Source of the DNA: Sphingobacterium olei
GTDB taxonomy: Bacteria > Bacteroidota > Bacteroidia > Sphingobacteriales > Sphingobacteriaceae
Assembly (NCBI RefSeq): GCF_005048855.1
Contig: NZ_SUME01000005.1
Location: forward strand, 434,001 to 498,000
Reading direction: 5' to 3'
DNA: 64,000 nt
In this document: positions 62,474-64,000 of the stretch, one piece after another
Layout: each line of letters begins with the position of its first letter
Numbering within the stretch: the first letter of the stretch is position 1
Position numbers and translations under genes: made by a program
Notes under the pieces: model-generated
Databases searched by the model: none
Told to the model about the DNA's origin: nothing
What the model saw: the letters and a program-made list of their open reading frames with translations, nothing else

Positions 62474-62494
62474 AACCAATGAAGTGATTAAAGA

Positions 62495-62522
62495 AAGCCA
62501 ATGCAAGAAACTGCATTGGCTT
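62495..62522 (+). terminator. Intrinsic terminator after the integrase
   Basis: AAGCCAATGCA (62495-62505) and TGCATTGGCTT (62512-62522) form a perfect 11-bp stem with a 6-base loop, followed by TTTT and G. It ends integrase transcription and insulates the GIY-YIG gene. Confidence 0.9.
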
Positions 62523-62527
62523 TTTTG

Positions 62528-62535
62528 TATTTTTG
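62528..62535 (+). promoter_or_regulatory. -7 box TATTTTTG for the GIY-YIG gene
   Basis: An exact TAnnTTTG begins 6 bases after the terminator stem and lies 22 bases before the ATG at 62557, giving the GIY-YIG gene its own promoter. Confidence 0.5.
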
Positions 62536-62556
62536 AAGTCAATAAAACATCAAAAT

Positions 62557-63351
62557 ATGATTGAACAATTTTCACAAAAGGCGCAAGAAGAATTAAAATC
62601 TTATGTTTATATTTTAATAGACCCAAGAGATAATAAAATATTCTATGTCGGAAAAGGTTATGGAAATCGTGTTTTTTTTCATATTAATGAAGCGATATTC
62701 AACCCAAGCGGAACTGAAAAATTAGAGATTATAAGAGCGATTAAATTAGAAAATCTAAAAGTAAAACACTTTATAGTTAGACACGGATTAGAAGAAAATG
62801 AAGCACTAATAGTTGAATCTGTTTTAATTGATTTTTTAACTTTTAAGGATTTTGCGGAGATTGCGAAAATTTCAAATATTGTTGCAGGACATTATTCGTT
62901 TAATCAAGGGATAAAAACTGTTAATGAGTGTGAAATACTTTACAATTGTGAAGTATTAAAAAATGAAGATATTAAACATAACATTTTGGTAATCAATATA
63001 AACAAAACATACGATAATAAACGAAAAAAGAAAAGTGAGAACCCAATTTATGACAGACCAAATATTTATGAAGCAACTAGAGGTTGGTGGGTATTAGACA
63101 AAAACAGAGCAGAAAATTCAGATTTTGTTTTAGCAGAATATAAAGGTGTAATTAGAGCGGTATTTAAACCTGAAAAATGGGTTCAGGATATTGAAAATAG
63201 AGGTGTAAAAAGATGGGGATTTGAAGGTTCAGAAGTTACTTCAAAAGAAATTCTTGATATATATATGAATAAAGAAGTTTCTAAAATTAGAGGAATGGCA
63301 AATCCAATTCGCTATTTTGAAAAAATCCCCACTACAAATAACGGGCGTTAA
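62557..63351 (+). CDS. GIY-YIG (LEM-3-like) nuclease-domain protein
   Basis: I start at ATG 62557 (MIEQFSQKAQEELKSYVYIL). The N-terminal domain is GIY-YIG of the LEM-3-like type: YVYILIDPRDNKIFYVGKGY, then GNRVFFHINEA with Arg, and the metal-binding Glu in EENEALIVESVLID. The C-terminal ~110 residues (YEATRGWWVLDKNRAENSDF, VLAEYKGVIRAVFKPEKW, VKRWGFEGSEV) form a conserved unassigned domain that may bind nucleic acid. The gene is markedly AT-rich compared with the PUL region, stands between integrase and excisionase-like genes, and looks like element cargo, perhaps a defence or DNA-repair nuclease. Confidence 0.75.
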   Translation: MIEQFSQKAQEELKSYVYILIDPRDNKIFYVGKGYGNRVFFHINEAIFNPSGTEKLEIIRAIKLENLKVKHFIVRHGLEENEALIVESVLIDFLTFKDFAEIAKISNIVAGHYSFNQGIKTVNECEILYNCEVLKNEDIKHNILVININKTYDNKRKKKSENPIYDRPNIYEATRGWWVLDKNRAENSDFVLAEYKGVIRAVFKPEKWVQDIENRGVKRWGFEGSEVTSKEILDIYMNKEVSKIRGMANPIRYFEKIPTTNNGR

Positions 63352-63355
63352 TCGA

Positions 63356-63637
63356 CTAACGCTGATAATTATCTTCTAACACTTTCACAATATCGCTTTC
63401 TCGGAAAAGGATTTTCCGTTCGAGCTTGATAAAAGGTAGTAGTCCGTCATCCCTGTACTGTTGCAACGTTCGTTTGCTGATGTGTAACATCTCGCAGACC
63501 TGTTCGCCTGACAGATAGATTTCCCCTTTTAATAAAGGATGGAAATACTCCCTGATATACAGCAGTTCATTTTTGATGCCTACCACAGCTTCCAGCAAGG
63601 CAAGCATATCTTCGTTTGAATCTCCAATCTGTTTCAT
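63356..63637 (-). CDS. Helix-turn-helix excisionase-like protein
   Basis: I use ATG 63637 (MKQIGDSNEDMLALLEAVVG), which overlaps the upstream gene as ATGA; the longer frame to 63811 lies inside that gene. The 93-residue protein has an N-terminal helix (IKNELLYIREYFHPLLKGEI) and a MerR/excisionase-type winged HTH (YLSGEQVCEMLHISKRTLQQ, YRDDGLLPFIKLERKILF). In Bacteroidota integrative elements such pairs regulate excision or transfer. It is convergent with the GIY-YIG gene, 4 bp apart. Confidence 0.8.
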   Translation of the reverse strand: MKQIGDSNEDMLALLEAVVGIKNELLYIREYFHPLLKGEIYLSGEQVCEMLHISKRTLQQYRDDGLLPFIKLERKILFRESDIVKVLEDNYQR

Positions 63638-63930
63638 TTCTTTTGCTTTTTTAATGGTCGCTCTCCTTGCATCAGTAATTCCACTTCGGACAATCTGAAA
63701 TACGTCTTCCGATTGATCTGCGTTGCCCCAAGAATACCCTTTGCCCTGTATGTCTGCAATGTCCGTTTGCTGATGTTCAGCAGTTGGCAGGCTTCCTGCT
63801 GGTCGAGCCATTTCGTTGCCTGTTGCAATGCCTTGTAGGGTGCGGTCATTTCCTTAATCAAATTGGAGACTTCCCTTGCTTCCCTATGCAGTGCCTTTAA
63901 AATCTGAATGTCTAAAACTGTTATTTCCAT
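63634..63930 (-). CDS. Helix-turn-helix excisionase-like protein, first of pair
   Basis: The ATG at 63930 (MEITVLDIQILKALHREARE) gives 98 residues; the in-frame ATG at 63969 adds a sequence not seen in relatives. The HTH domain reads WLDQQEACQLLNISKRTLQT followed by YRAKGILGATQINRKTYFRL, parallel to the downstream gene, so the two are ancient paralogues. They overlap by 4 bases. Such gene pairs usually lie near the integrase of conjugative transposons of the phylum. Confidence 0.8.
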   Translation of the reverse strand: MEITVLDIQILKALHREAREVSNLIKEMTAPYKALQQATKWLDQQEACQLLNISKRTLQTYRAKGILGATQINRKTYFRLSEVELLMQGERPLKKQKK

Positions 63931-64000
63931 ATCCACGTCATTTAAACTTCGAAAATAAAAGCTATTCACATAGGTTATTCTAATGTTGCGTTCAGTGGCG

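Noticed and set aside
1..64000. tRNA, rRNA, tmRNA genes and CRISPR arrays
   Set aside because: Scanning by eye found no cloverleaf with conserved T-loop, no rRNA segment and no regular repeat-spacer array. A covariance-model scan would be needed to exclude a divergent tRNA.

Overview
The window looks like a chromosomal segment of a soil or plant-associated member of the Bacteroidota, most likely Sphingobacteriaceae (Sphingobacterium/Pedobacter-like). The evidence is three SusC/SusD pairs, many secreted or lipobox-bearing glycan enzymes, Bacteroidota-type promoter boxes (TAnnTTTG), almost no Shine-Dalgarno sequences, DUF6520/MauE-type genes and a Bacteroidota-type tyrosine integrase. No rRNA, tRNA or CRISPR array was seen. 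All family assignments come from reading motifs by eye; no database search was run.

Layout. (1) 1-5000 is accessory DNA: the 3' part of a TlpA-like thiol oxidoreductase, an AAA ATPase behind three evenly spaced palindromes, a ParE toxin relic, and a DoxX/HxlR divergent pair that recurs almost unchanged at 39.4-40.4 kb. (2) 5001-16940 (minus strand) is a polysaccharide utilisation locus (PUL): SusC, SusD, a sialate-O-acetylesterase-type esterase, two tandem paralogous secreted enzymes of unassigned family and a GH78 alpha-L-rhamnosidase. (3) 17310-24797 is a catabolic block: a secreted esterase (plus strand), then a minus-strand operon of amidohydrolase/lactonase, Gfo/Idh/MocA dehydrogenase and IlvD/Edd dehydratase, divergent from an AraC regulator and a FucP-type symporter. 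Together this resembles an oxidative (non-phosphorylative) deoxy-sugar route. (4) 25014-33593 is a second PUL: SusC, SusD, a clan GH-A lipoprotein, an alpha/beta esterase and a GH20 hexosaminidase.

(5) 33.6-42.8 kb is a mixed housekeeping/accessory stretch: PNPOx-like flavoprotein, TerB-like protein, lactate permease, P-type cation ATPase, the second DoxX/HxlR copy, a serpin lipoprotein and small proteins. (6) 43.0-53.6 kb is a polymorphic-toxin region: two divergent RHS/YD-repeat proteins, the second with an AT-rich toxin-like tip followed by tandem putative immunity genes and relics of older toxin/immunity modules, then an XRE-like regulator and a possible small RNA. (7) 54.6-61.1 kb holds TlpA-SusC-SusD convergent with MauE-DUF6520, a cluster rich in paired cysteines whose substrate is unknown. 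(8) 61.4-64.0 kb is the edge of an integrative element: recombination-site-like inverted repeats, an integrase with an internal deletion, a GIY-YIG protein and two helix-turn-helix excisionase-like genes.

Taken together, the two PULs would bind and cut rhamnose-containing, acetylated glycans at the surface and in the periplasm. The symporter would import the released (deoxy)sugar, and the dehydrogenase, lactonase and dehydratase would oxidise it to a 2-keto-3-deoxy acid. The final aldolase or dehydrogenase is not in the window.
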